In this document: positions 17,718 to 25,286 of the stretch, one piece after another | Position numbering within the stretch: the first letter of the stretch is position 1 | Layout of the letters: every line of letters begins with the position of its first letter | Source of the DNA: Bog-473 sp049513455 | GTDB lineage: Bacteria; Actinomycetota; Acidimicrobiia; Acidimicrobiales; RAAP-2 | NCBI GenBank assembly: GCA_049513455.1 | Contig: JBEKWB010000025.1 | Coordinates: forward strand, 18,649-82,648 | Length of the DNA stretch: 64,000 nt | Reading direction: 5' to 3' | The notes under the pieces: model-generated | What the model saw: the letters and a program-made list of their open reading frames with translations, nothing else | What the model was told of the DNA's origin: nothing | Databases searched by the model: none | Program-made: the position numbers and the translations under genes

Positions 17718-18464
17718 GTGGTGCAAGAGCGTAATAAGCCGTTCACGGCCCGATCGGTCCTGGCGAGCGCCCTCCTGGGCATGGATCCGCCGGAGCTGCC
17801 GGTGGCGCAACTCGTGCGCCTGACCGGGCTCTTCGGCGTCAGCGCCAACCGGGCCCGGGTCGCCCTCAGCCGCATGGTGGCCGCGGGAGAGGCCACCACC
17901 GACGGATCGGGGACCTACCGCCTCGCCGGGCGCCTGCGCGAACGCCAGGCGCGCCAGTCGGCCAGCCGCGCCGGGTCGACGTTGCCGTTCGACGGGCAGT
18001 GGTGGGTGGCCGTGGTCGTCACCAGCGGGAGTTCGGCCGAAATCCGCACGGCCCGGCGCCGCTCCCTGGCGCATGCCCGCCTGGCCGAGTTGCGTGAAGG
18101 GGTGTGGATGCGCCCCGACAACGTCGACGTACGTCTCCCCGAGGATCTCCGTTCCGACGTGGAGCTGATGACCGCCCGACCCCGGACGCCGGACCGGTTG
18201 GTGGGGGTGCTGTGGGACCTGCCGGCGTGGGCGGGTGGGGCCAACCGGCTGCTCGACGAGATGGCCGACTTGGCACCCGACCATGCCCACGCGCTAGCAC
18301 CGGGATTCGAGCTGTCCGCTGCCGTGTTGCGCCATCTGCAGGCGGATCCCCTCTTGCCCGAGGAGTTGCTCCCGGCCGGATGGCCCGGCGTGCGTCTGCG
18401 TACGGACTATGACCGCTGGGATGCGCGCTACCGGGCGACGCTGCGCGAGTGGAGCCGGGCCTGA
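17718..18464 (+). CDS. PaaX family transcriptional regulator
   Basis: 248 aa, GTG at 17718 (a second GTG follows immediately). The N-terminal winged helix is visible in LVRLTGLFGVSANRARVALS followed by RMVAAGEATTDGSGTYRLAG. The rest has the PaaX layout, with a WWVAVVVTSG strand and RRRSLAHARLAELREGVWMRPDN in the central Cas2-like domain. PaaX of E. coli represses phenylacetate catabolism and responds to phenylacetyl-CoA; actinobacterial paralogues control other acyl-CoA pathways. Its divergent neighbour is a fatty-acid desaturase, a likely target. No Shine-Dalgarno is evident. Confidence 0.85.
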   Translation: MVQERNKPFTARSVLASALLGMDPPELPVAQLVRLTGLFGVSANRARVALSRMVAAGEATTDGSGTYRLAGRLRERQARQSASRAGSTLPFDGQWWVAVVVTSGSSAEIRTARRRSLAHARLAELREGVWMRPDNVDVRLPEDLRSDVELMTARPRTPDRLVGVLWDLPAWAGGANRLLDEMADLAPDHAHALAPGFELSAAVLRHLQADPLLPEELLPAGWPGVRLRTDYDRWDARYRATLREWSRA

Positions 18465-18465
18465 C

Positions 18466-20379
18466 TCAGGCGGCGTGGGACTGCGAGATCCACGTGGCGT
18501 ACATGTCGGCGTAGTGCCCCCCGAGGGCGACCAGTTCGTCGTGGCTGCCGACCTCGAGCAACTTGCCGTCGCCGACGACCACAATCCGGTCGGCTCGCAT
18601 GGCGGTCGAGAGGCGGTGGGCGATGAGCACCGCCGTCCGCTGTTGCAACAAGACGTCGAGGGCGGCTTCGATCTTCGTCTCGGACTGCAGATCGAGATTG
18701 GACGTGGCCTCGTCGAGCACCAGGACCCGTGGCTGGGCCATGAAGGCCCGGGCCAGGGCGATGAGCTGGCGCTCGCCCGAGGAGAGGGACTGCCCCCGCT
18801 CGTGCACGATGGTGTCGAGGCCGTAGGGGAGGCGGTGCACCAGCTCGGTCAGGCCGGTCTTGTTGACCGCCTCCCATACCTGGTCGTCCGGCGCGCCGGG
18901 CCGGGCGAAGGAGATGTTGTCCCGGATGGTCCCGGCGAAGAGGAACGGCTCCTGGGGGACGACGCCCAACTGGCGCCGCAGCGAGGCCAAGGTGACGTCG
19001 CGCAGGTCGTGGCCGTCAATGAGCACCCGTCCGGCCGTCGGGTCATAGAAGCGTGTGATGAGCTTGGCCATGGTGGACTTGCCGGCGCCGGTGTCACCGA
19101 CGAAGGCCACCGTCTCGCCCGGGTGAATGGTGAGATCGATGTCGTCCAGCACGATGGTGTCGGGGTTATAGGCGAACGACACATGATCGAAGCGGATCTC
19201 GCCCTCAATAGGAGGCAGCTCCGTCGCCGTGGGACTCTGGAGAACCGAAGGTTCGTTCTCCAGCAGGTCCTGGAGCTTGAAGACCGAGGCCCGGCCCTGC
19301 TGGAACGTGTTGTACTGCTGTACCAGGAGCTGAATCGGAGCGAAGAACCGGTTGACGTAGAGGAAGAAGGCCGTCAGCGCGCCGATGCTGAGCTGGTGGT
19401 GGAGGTACATGTCGCCACCGATCCCCAGGATCAGCACCTGGCCCAGGACGCTGATCAGCTGCGAGCCGGGTCCGTAAATCCCGTTGATGCGTCCGGTGTA
19501 CATGTTGGCGTCGCGGTACCCGCCCACCACGTTGCGGTGGTGCTCGACGTTGTGGCGCTGGCGGTTGTGGGCCGTCACGATGCGCACGCCCTGAAGGCTC
19601 TCGGAGAGGTCGGCCAGGACCAGCGCGATGCCATCGCGCACCTTCTCGTATCCCCGCTCGGAGGCCCGCTTGAACCAGATCGACATCACGATCAGCGGGG
19701 GCAGCACGGCCACGACGGTGATGGTGGCCAGCCTGACATTGGTGAAGAACAGGATCACCGTGATGACGACCATGGTCAGCCCCTGTATGGCGAACTGGGC
19801 CAGACCGTCTTGGAGGAGCTGCTGCAGGTTCTCGATGTCGCTGGTCATCCGGCTCATGACCACGCCGGCCTTCTCCTCGGTGAAGAAGTCCAGGGAGAGC
19901 CGCTGCAAGTGGCGGAACACCGTCACCCGCAGATCGTTCATGACCCACGAGGCCAGGCGCCCGGTCACCTTGGCCTGGCCCCACTGTGCGCCGGCGGAGA
20001 CGGCGATGGAACCCAGGTACAGCACCGCGCAGACCACCACGATGCCGTAATCGAGGTTGTGCGGCGGCGTCATGCCGTGGTTGATGGCGTACTCGACGAG
20101 CGACGGCCCCAGCTGCGTGGCCAGGCTGATGATGGCGACGAGCACGCCGGCCAGGACCAGCATGGACGGATACACGGTCAGCAGGCTCGTCAAGGTGAGG
20201 TGCTTGCGTTCCGCCGCGGTCGGCACCTGGGTGAACTCGATGTCGGGCTCGCCCCGTTCGGGCTCGTCCTTCAAGAGGAGGTCGACACCGGACTGCAATT
20301 CATGGGGGATGCCGCCGAAGGGCAGCCCGGCTTGAGGGGCGCCCGGAGGGCCACCGGGTCCGCCACCCATTCCGAACAT
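18466..20379 (-). CDS. ABC exporter, fused permease/ATPase (second subunit)
   Basis: 637 aa, ATG at 20379 overlapping the stop of the upstream ABC gene as TGATG. A Gly/Pro-rich N-terminus precedes six membrane spans (residues ~70-350, type IV exporter fold). The nucleotide-binding domain carries Walker A GDTGAGKST, signature LSSGERQLIALARA, Walker B VLVLDEATSNLD and the H-loop IAHRLST. It probably forms a heterodimer with the product of the upstream gene, exporting lipids, drugs or peptides. The operon begins with a MarR gene. Its stop nearly meets the convergent PaaX gene. Confidence 0.92.
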   Translation of the reverse strand: MFGMGGGPGGPPGAPQAGLPFGGIPHELQSGVDLLLKDEPERGEPDIEFTQVPTAAERKHLTLTSLLTVYPSMLVLAGVLVAIISLATQLGPSLVEYAINHGMTPPHNLDYGIVVVCAVLYLGSIAVSAGAQWGQAKVTGRLASWVMNDLRVTVFRHLQRLSLDFFTEEKAGVVMSRMTSDIENLQQLLQDGLAQFAIQGLTMVVITVILFFTNVRLATITVVAVLPPLIVMSIWFKRASERGYEKVRDGIALVLADLSESLQGVRIVTAHNRQRHNVEHHRNVVGGYRDANMYTGRINGIYGPGSQLISVLGQVLILGIGGDMYLHHQLSIGALTAFFLYVNRFFAPIQLLVQQYNTFQQGRASVFKLQDLLENEPSVLQSPTATELPPIEGEIRFDHVSFAYNPDTIVLDDIDLTIHPGETVAFVGDTGAGKSTMAKLITRFYDPTAGRVLIDGHDLRDVTLASLRRQLGVVPQEPFLFAGTIRDNISFARPGAPDDQVWEAVNKTGLTELVHRLPYGLDTIVHERGQSLSSGERQLIALARAFMAQPRVLVLDEATSNLDLQSETKIEAALDVLLQQRTAVLIAHRLSTAMRADRIVVVGDGKLLEVGSHDELVALGGHYADMYATWISQSHAA

Positions 20380-22376
20380 CAGAGCACCTCGCTGGGGTCG
20401 GGGTCGATGACGTCGGTTGGAGCGGCCTCTTCCTGGGCCGCTTGGGCCAAGATCTCCGAGTAGAGCGGCGTCGAGGCCAGCAGCGAGGCGTGCGTGCCGT
20501 CAGCCACGATCCGGCCCTGGTCCAGCAGCACGACGCGGTCGGCCAGGCTGATGGTGGAGAGCCGGTGGGCGATGATCAGCGTGGTCCGGCCCTCCATGAG
20601 CACCCGCAGGCCGGCGTGGATACCTTGCTCGACCTGCACATCGATGGCGCTGGTGGCGTCGTCGAGGATGAGGATGGGCGGGTTGATCAAAAGGGTGCGG
20701 GCGATCGCGATGCGCTGGCGCTGGCCCCCCGAGAGCGTGTAGCCCCGCTCGCCGACGACGGTGTCGTAGCCCTCGGAGAGATGGAGGATGAAGCCGGCTG
20801 CGCCGGCCGCCTCGGCCGCCGCCACGACCTCCTCCATGGAGGCGTCCGGTCGCCCGTAGGCGATGTTGTCCCGGATGGAGGCGGAGAAGAGGAAGGGCTC
20901 GTCGAGCACCACGCCGATGTTGGCCCGGAGGCTGGTCAGGGTCAGGTCGCGCACGTCGTGCCCGTCCACCCGCACCGTGCCCTCGGTGGCGTCGTAGAAG
21001 CGGGCCAGGACCCGGGCGACGGTCGACTTCCCGCTGCCCGTGCGCCCGACCAGCGCCACCGTGTCACCGGGAGACAGGTGGAGGTTCAGGTCGGTCAGCA
21101 CGTTGGGATTGCCACCCTGTTTGGCCTGGGCCGCCATAAGGCTGTCCGAGGCGTAGGCGAAGCTGACGTCTTCGAAGCGGACGTCGCCCCGGCAGTCCAC
21201 CAGATCGGTGGCATCGGGCCGATCGACAATGGTGGCCTGCTCGTCGAGGATCTCGTAGATGCGCTCGGCCGAGGCCGAGGCGCGCTGGCCCATCATGATC
21301 AGCATGCCCAGCATCATGAAGGGCGCTTGCAACAAGAGGAGGTACAGGTTGAACGAGACGATGGCACCGAGCTGCAGGTGTCCATGGATGACCAGGTAGC
21401 CGCCGAAGAGGAGGACGAGTGACAGGCCGACCTGTGAGAGGTTCTGGACCAGTGGCGTGTAGCGGGCGCGCAGGTCGGCGTCCTTGATGTAGCTCCATTG
21501 GACGCGGTCGGCCGCGGTGGCCAGCTGGCGTAGCTGCTGCTCCTCGGCGGCGAAGGAGCGCACCACCCGGACGCCGTTGACGTTCTCGTCCACCACGGTC
21601 GCCACCTCGGCCAGGCGCGACTGGATGAGCCAGGAGACGGGGAAGAGTGACTTCCGCATCTTGACCCCCACCATGTAGATGAACGGCATGGTGATCATGG
21701 CCACCAGAGCCAAGGGGACGCTGATCGTCAGCATGTAACCGAAGGCGACCAGCGCGATGGAGCACTGCACCAGGATCATCGGGGCGAACGTCAGGTACAT
21801 CTGAACCGAGCGGATGTCGGAGTTGGCCCGGCTGATGAGCTGACCCGACTGCACCCGGTCGTAGAAGGGGAACGACATGCGGGTCAGGTGCTCATAGATG
21901 ATGTTGCGCAGGTCGAACTCGATGTCGTAGGCCACGCGGAACAGCGCGGTCCGAGAGATGTAGCCGGCCAGCCCTCCGACAAGGCCCAGCACCACGACCC
22001 AGGTGACGTAGACATGCAACGGCACCGGCTTGTGGTGCAACGCGCTGGCCAGCAGCGAATTGTCGATGGCGTCCTGGAGCAGTTTGGGAATCTGCACCTG
22101 AATGACCAGGCCCACGAACGACATGATCAGCGAGGTAGCGAAGACACCCTTGTGGGCCTTCACGATGGGCCAGGCCCGCTTCAGCCATGATTTGGTCTTG
22201 TCCGGATCGACGGTCGCCCGCGGGGCTTTGTAGTCGCTGGTCAACCCCATGGGGACGTAGGCGGCCAGTGGCAGGGTGTGGGTGGCCGTCCGGGTGGTGC
22301 CGTCGAGCGCTCCGTCTGCGTCCGGACGGTTGTCGTCGGCCGCTGATCCCGCGACCTGGTCTTCGGTCTTGCTCAT
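20379..22376 (-). CDS. ABC exporter, fused permease/ATPase (first subunit)
   Basis: 665 aa, ATG at 22376 overlapping the MarR gene's stop by ATGA. An acidic N-terminal tail (~60 residues) precedes six membrane helices. The NBD has Walker A GRTGSGKST, signature LSGGQRQRIAIART, Walker B ILILDDATSAID and H-loop IAHRLST. The residue after the Walker B Asp is Asp (LDDATSA) rather than the usual catalytic Glu, while its partner keeps LDEATS. One degenerate and one canonical site is typical of heterodimeric exporters such as TM287/288 and BmrCD, which supports a heterodimer. Confidence 0.93.
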   Translation of the reverse strand: MSKTEDQVAGSAADDNRPDADGALDGTTRTATHTLPLAAYVPMGLTSDYKAPRATVDPDKTKSWLKRAWPIVKAHKGVFATSLIMSFVGLVIQVQIPKLLQDAIDNSLLASALHHKPVPLHVYVTWVVVLGLVGGLAGYISRTALFRVAYDIEFDLRNIIYEHLTRMSFPFYDRVQSGQLISRANSDIRSVQMYLTFAPMILVQCSIALVAFGYMLTISVPLALVAMITMPFIYMVGVKMRKSLFPVSWLIQSRLAEVATVVDENVNGVRVVRSFAAEEQQLRQLATAADRVQWSYIKDADLRARYTPLVQNLSQVGLSLVLLFGGYLVIHGHLQLGAIVSFNLYLLLLQAPFMMLGMLIMMGQRASASAERIYEILDEQATIVDRPDATDLVDCRGDVRFEDVSFAYASDSLMAAQAKQGGNPNVLTDLNLHLSPGDTVALVGRTGSGKSTVARVLARFYDATEGTVRVDGHDVRDLTLTSLRANIGVVLDEPFLFSASIRDNIAYGRPDASMEEVVAAAEAAGAAGFILHLSEGYDTVVGERGYTLSGGQRQRIAIARTLLINPPILILDDATSAIDVQVEQGIHAGLRVLMEGRTTLIIAHRLSTISLADRVVLLDQGRIVADGTHASLLASTPLYSEILAQAAQEEAAPTDVIDPDPSEVL

Positions 22377-22867
22377 CTGGGCTCCGCCCGGACCTGGTGG
22401 AAGTTGGCCAGCGCCTGCCCCCAGAGTTCGAGTGAGCGCAGGACCATCACCTCGTCGGCATCGGGCAGATGGCCGGCGATCGACACCATGTAGGCGTCGA
22501 CGGTGAGGTCCGCCTCGGCCAGAACGCGCTCCCCCTCCTGGGTCAGACGCAGGGCAATTCGTCGCCGGTCGTCCTCTTGGTGCGTACGGTCCACCAGGCC
22601 CCGGGCGACGAGGCCGTCGATGATGGCGGTCACGGACGACGGCCGCACCGCCAGACGGCCGGCCAACCCCGAGGCGGCGGCCGAGCCCTCGACCAGAATC
22701 CCCAGGACGCGGTACTGGGGCAGCGTCAGATCGACCTGCGTGAGGGCGAATTCGACGCGTTTGGCCAGCCATGCGGTCACACGCCCGTAAGTGCCGCGGC
22801 TCGGCGCGTCACCGGTTGTTCGCGCAGCCGTCACGGTCAGGGGGGTCGAGGACACTTCGAGCATCAT
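22373..22867 (-). CDS. MarR family transcriptional regulator
   Basis: 164 aa from the ATG at 22867 (a second ATG follows directly). Winged helix: LPQYRVLGILVEGSAAASGLAGRLAVRPSS in pieces, recognition helix SSVTAIIDGLVARGLVDR, and wing HQEDDRRRIALRLT. First gene of a three-gene operon with the ABC exporter and overlapping it by 4 bases, so probably an autorepressor of drug or lipid efflux. There is no Shine-Dalgarno; a perfect 6-1-6 palindrome lies 5 bases upstream of the ATG. Confidence 0.92.
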   Translation of the reverse strand: MMLEVSSTPLTVTAARTTGDAPSRGTYGRVTAWLAKRVEFALTQVDLTLPQYRVLGILVEGSAAASGLAGRLAVRPSSVTAIIDGLVARGLVDRTHQEDDRRRIALRLTQEGERVLAEADLTVDAYMVSIAGHLPDADEVMVLRSLELWGQALANFHQVRAEPR

Positions 22868-22869
22868 AC

Positions 22870-22881
22870 AGTTAGAGTCTC
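22870..22881 (+). repeat. Left copy of a 12-bp perfect inverted repeat (AGTTAGAGTCTC)
   Basis: Matches the complement of 23555-23566 exactly over 12 bases. The two copies bracket ~670 bases whose only coding remnant is a broken tnpB. IS200/IS605 elements do not normally carry terminal inverted repeats, so another element type or duplicated operator sites are alternatives. Confidence 0.5.
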
Positions 22882-22884
22882 TAA
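22872..22884. promoter_or_regulatory. Probable MarR operator TTAGAG-T-CTCTAA
   Basis: Perfect 6-bp inverted repeat with a 1-base centre, placed 5 bases upstream of the MarR start codon, where repressor binding would block initiation. Part of it (with flanking bases 22870-22881) recurs in inverted orientation at 23555-23566, so it might instead be an element end. Operator role is inferred from symmetry and position. Confidence 0.6.
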
Positions 22885-22959
22885 GGGTCTGCGGCAAGTC
22901 AAACCGCGAGCGAACGCGCGTCTGCTGCGTAAGGAGCCGACCCGGCCCCGTGGTACTAA

Positions 22960-23518
22960 GTGGCGTGGTGGCGGCCGGTGATCTGGCTGCCTGCCTGGCG
23001 CCGACGATTCCTCGGCACGGGACTCTTGGCCACTGGGCACCCTGCCGCCCGCCATGAGGTCTCGGCTATCTGGCCTCGTGCGGTAATGACCTGGGCTGCG
23101 TTGACATCAGCGTGCTCTTGGTGCCCGCACTTGCGGCAACTGAATCTGGTGCGACACCGGTTGGCCGCCTCGGTGTGCCCGCAGGCAATGCACTCTCTCG
23201 AGGAGTCCTTTGGGTCGACCTTCCATACTCTGCGTCCAGGAAACGGCTGATCGAGGCGGGATGGCTGGTGTTGCGGGTCATGTACCAGGCATCGCAGCGG
23301 TGCTGGAGCGCTCCGTTGTAGATCTCACGGGAGAGATTAAGTAGCTGGGTGAGAGCCCGCGCCTGGACACGTGAAGGGCCCAGTGAGATCTCGGCCTTGC
23401 GGACGAGGGTGGTATCGATGCCATCAACGATGAGCTTGGCCGAGCCCACTCGTAGGGCCCGCTGATCCGAGGCGATCACAGGTCCTACCGTGCCACGGTG
23501 CTGTGACATTTCCGGCAT
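22960..23518 (-). pseudogene. tnpB: Remnant of an IS200/IS605-type tnpB (RuvC/zinc-ribbon nuclease) gene
   Basis: On the minus strand, the frame from 23518 encodes a recognisable TnpB N-terminal segment: RKAEISLGPSRVQARALTQL and LLNLSREIYNGALQHR. At ~23230-23290 the match jumps to another frame, which reads PGRRVWKVDPKDSSREC and continues as the TnpB zinc ribbon: CIACGHTEAANR, then FSCRKCGHQEHADVNAAQ with the final RuvC aspartate. The central RuvC I/II region is missing, so an internal deletion plus frame change has inactivated it. An intact TnpB is ~400 aa; at most ~170 codons survive. No tnpA was seen nearby. Boundaries are approximate. Confidence 0.8.
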
Positions 23519-23554
23519 ATCTCCACCCAGAAGACGCGTAATCCCACTATTGGT

Positions 23555-23566
23555 GAGACTCTAACT
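23555..23566 (-). repeat. Right copy of the 12-bp inverted repeat
   Basis: GAGACTCTAACT, the exact complement of 22870-22881. It overlaps the stop codon region of the DUF3151 gene (stop at 23565-23567). Possible far end of the element that carried the tnpB remnant, or a second binding site for the MarR protein. Confidence 0.5.
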
Positions 23567-24005
23567 ACAACCCACGGGTGTTCCACTCCGGGTCGAGCTG
23601 GCGCAGGAAGAGGGCGCAGCGCTGCTCTTCTTCGGTCTCCCCGATGGCCGCGGCGGCCAACTCGAGGGCGTGGAGTGAGCGGAGAAAGCCCCGGTTGGAC
23701 TCGTGGCGCCAGCGCACGTACCCGGATCCCCGCCACCCGGCGGCCCGCAGGGAGTCGAGCCCGCGGTGATAGCCGACCCGGGCGAAGGCATAGCGGTCGA
23801 TGGGGGCCTCGGCCAGCTCAGCCAGGGTGGCCCAGGCCTGCAGGCAGCGGGGGTCGCGGGCGGCCACCGCAGAGACGGCGGCGCGCCGCTCGGTCGCCGG
23901 CGCGCTGACGGCGGTGGCGAGCGCCTCGGCCACTTCGGGGCTGAGTGGATCGAGGATGGTCTCGGGGCTGCCGGTGGTGAATTGGACGGAATGTTCAGGG
24001 GGCAT
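23565..24005 (-). CDS. DUF3151 family protein
   Basis: 146 aa, ATG at 24005. It matches the actinobacterial DUF3151 pattern: CLQAWATLAELA, then YAFARVGYHRGLDSLRAAGW, GYVRWRHESNRGFLRSLHAL and a closing EEEQRCALFLRQLDP. The family is small, helical (TPR-like by appearance) and cytosolic, with no established function. The stop codon lies inside the 12-bp inverted repeat at 23555-23566, so the last codons may have been rewritten by the adjacent insertion event. Divergent from the thioesterase at 24059. Confidence 0.85.
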   Translation of the reverse strand: MPPEHSVQFTTGSPETILDPLSPEVAEALATAVSAPATERRAAVSAVAARDPRCLQAWATLAELAEAPIDRYAFARVGYHRGLDSLRAAGWRGSGYVRWRHESNRGFLRSLHALELAAAAIGETEEEQRCALFLRQLDPEWNTRGL

Positions 24006-24058
24006 GCCGGAATGCTACGAGCGAGCCGACCGGGCCCGACCGCCCTCGGTGCACTGTT

Positions 24059-24835
24059 GTGGGGCGCGACCCGGGCGGTACTGTTCCCGCCACCGTGGAA
24101 ACTGGATCGTCACCGACGTTCGATCGCTATCCCGGCCTGCAAGGTCGCGAAGCGGAGGCCCGTGCCATGGCGGACGAGCTCCGCCGTCTCATCCGGTTGT
24201 CGGTGAGCACGGCGCCGCCGGCCGAAGAGACGGCTGCACTGGCTGCGCAACTGGCCGCAGTGGCCGATCGCCTGGAGGCGCATCTGCCCGAGGTTCCCCT
24301 GCCCCGGTTCATGGGGCCCGCGGAAGAGGGCGCGCCGAGCAGTCCGCCGTTTCAAGGAACCATGCCCTTCGACATTGTCGTGGGCGGGTTCAACCCGTTG
24401 GCCCTGCCGGTGCGACTGGCCTTCGAGCCGCCGCGCGCGCTCGGTTACGCCACCTTCACCACGGCCTACGAGGGCGCACCCGGTTGCGTGCACGGCGGTG
24501 CCCTCGCCGCCACGTTCGACATCGTCTTCACTGCGGCCAACGCCATTGCGGAGGCCACCGGCCCCACCGTCCGGCTCGACGTGCGCTATCGCCGGCCCAC
24601 CCTCATTGGGGAGGAGGCCGTGTTCGAGGCGTGGGTCACCGAGGTGACGGCACGCCGCGTCTTTTCCCGGGGCCGCATCGTGCAAGGGGGGACGGTGACG
24701 GTCGAGGCCGAAGGGGAGTTCGCCATACTCGACCACGCCCGGATTCGTCAGATGGCATCGGGACGCCGGGCGGCGTCCCGACGTGCGGCCCCGGAGACCC
24801 CGGAGGCACCGACAGTCCCGGTCGACGGTACGTGA
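24059..24835 (+). CDS. Hotdog-fold thioesterase (4HBT/PaaI-like) with N-terminal helical extension
   Basis: 258 aa from the GTG at 24059; a GTG at 24095 is an equally possible start. Residues ~30-100 are a charged helical region, and the hotdog domain spans ~105-225: GCVHGGALAATFDIVFTAAN (active-site helix), RLDVRYRRPTLIGEEAVFEA and a VEAEGEFAI strand. The stop overlaps the next start as TGATG, making a tandem thioesterase pair that could form a heteromeric hotdog assembly. Acyl-CoA or acyl-protein substrate unknown. Confidence 0.78.
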   Translation: MGRDPGGTVPATVETGSSPTFDRYPGLQGREAEARAMADELRRLIRLSVSTAPPAEETAALAAQLAAVADRLEAHLPEVPLPRFMGPAEEGAPSSPPFQGTMPFDIVVGGFNPLALPVRLAFEPPRALGYATFTTAYEGAPGCVHGGALAATFDIVFTAANAIAEATGPTVRLDVRYRRPTLIGEEAVFEAWVTEVTARRVFSRGRIVQGGTVTVEAEGEFAILDHARIRQMASGRRAASRRAAPETPEAPTVPVDGT

Positions 24836-25257
24836 TGCGGCAGTCCCTCGAGCCGACACGCGACCCGGGCGACTATCCGTTCGCGCACCGGATCCGGACC
24901 CGTTTCGCCGAGACGGACGCCATGGGGATCGTCCACCACGCGGCGTACCTGCCCTATCTCGAGGAGGCCCGGGTGGCGTACCTGCGCCAGCTCGGGCACC
25001 CCTACCAGGAGGTAAGACGCGACGGGTTCAATTTTGCCGTGCTCGAAGTGGTGGTGCGGTACCGCCGGCCGCTCGAGTTCGACGAACTGGTCGACGTGCG
25101 CCTGCGGGCCGGCGCGGTGAGCCGGGCCAGCTTCCAGCTGGCCTACCTGCTCACCGTGGATGACGACGTACGGGCCACGGCGGTCACCGTGCACGGGTGC
25201 GTGGATCCGAGCGGCAAGGCCACGCGTCTGCCCGCGTGGGTCGGGGAGATCTTCTAG
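24835..25257 (+). CDS. YbgC-like acyl-CoA thioesterase
   Basis: 140 aa, ATG at 24835 coupled (TGATG) to the upstream thioesterase. Classic 4HBT sequence: the catalytic Asp in RFAETDAMGIVHHAAYLPYL, with YLEEARVAYLRQLG and VVRYRRPLEFDELVDV following. Members hydrolyse short-chain or aromatic acyl-CoAs and associate with acyl-carrier proteins or Tol-Pal in other phyla. Cytosolic. Ends 29 bases from the convergent NlpC/P60 gene. Confidence 0.9.
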   Translation: MRQSLEPTRDPGDYPFAHRIRTRFAETDAMGIVHHAAYLPYLEEARVAYLRQLGHPYQEVRRDGFNFAVLEVVVRYRRPLEFDELVDVRLRAGAVSRASFQLAYLLTVDDDVRATAVTVHGCVDPSGKATRLPAWVGEIF

Positions 25258-25286
25258 AGACCTCCCGGGCCCGACTCGGGAGCGGT

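Noticed and set aside
18409..20463. 684-codon plus-strand frame across an ABC transporter gene
   Set aside because: Antisense to an exporter with all Walker and signature motifs; composition is typical of a shadow.
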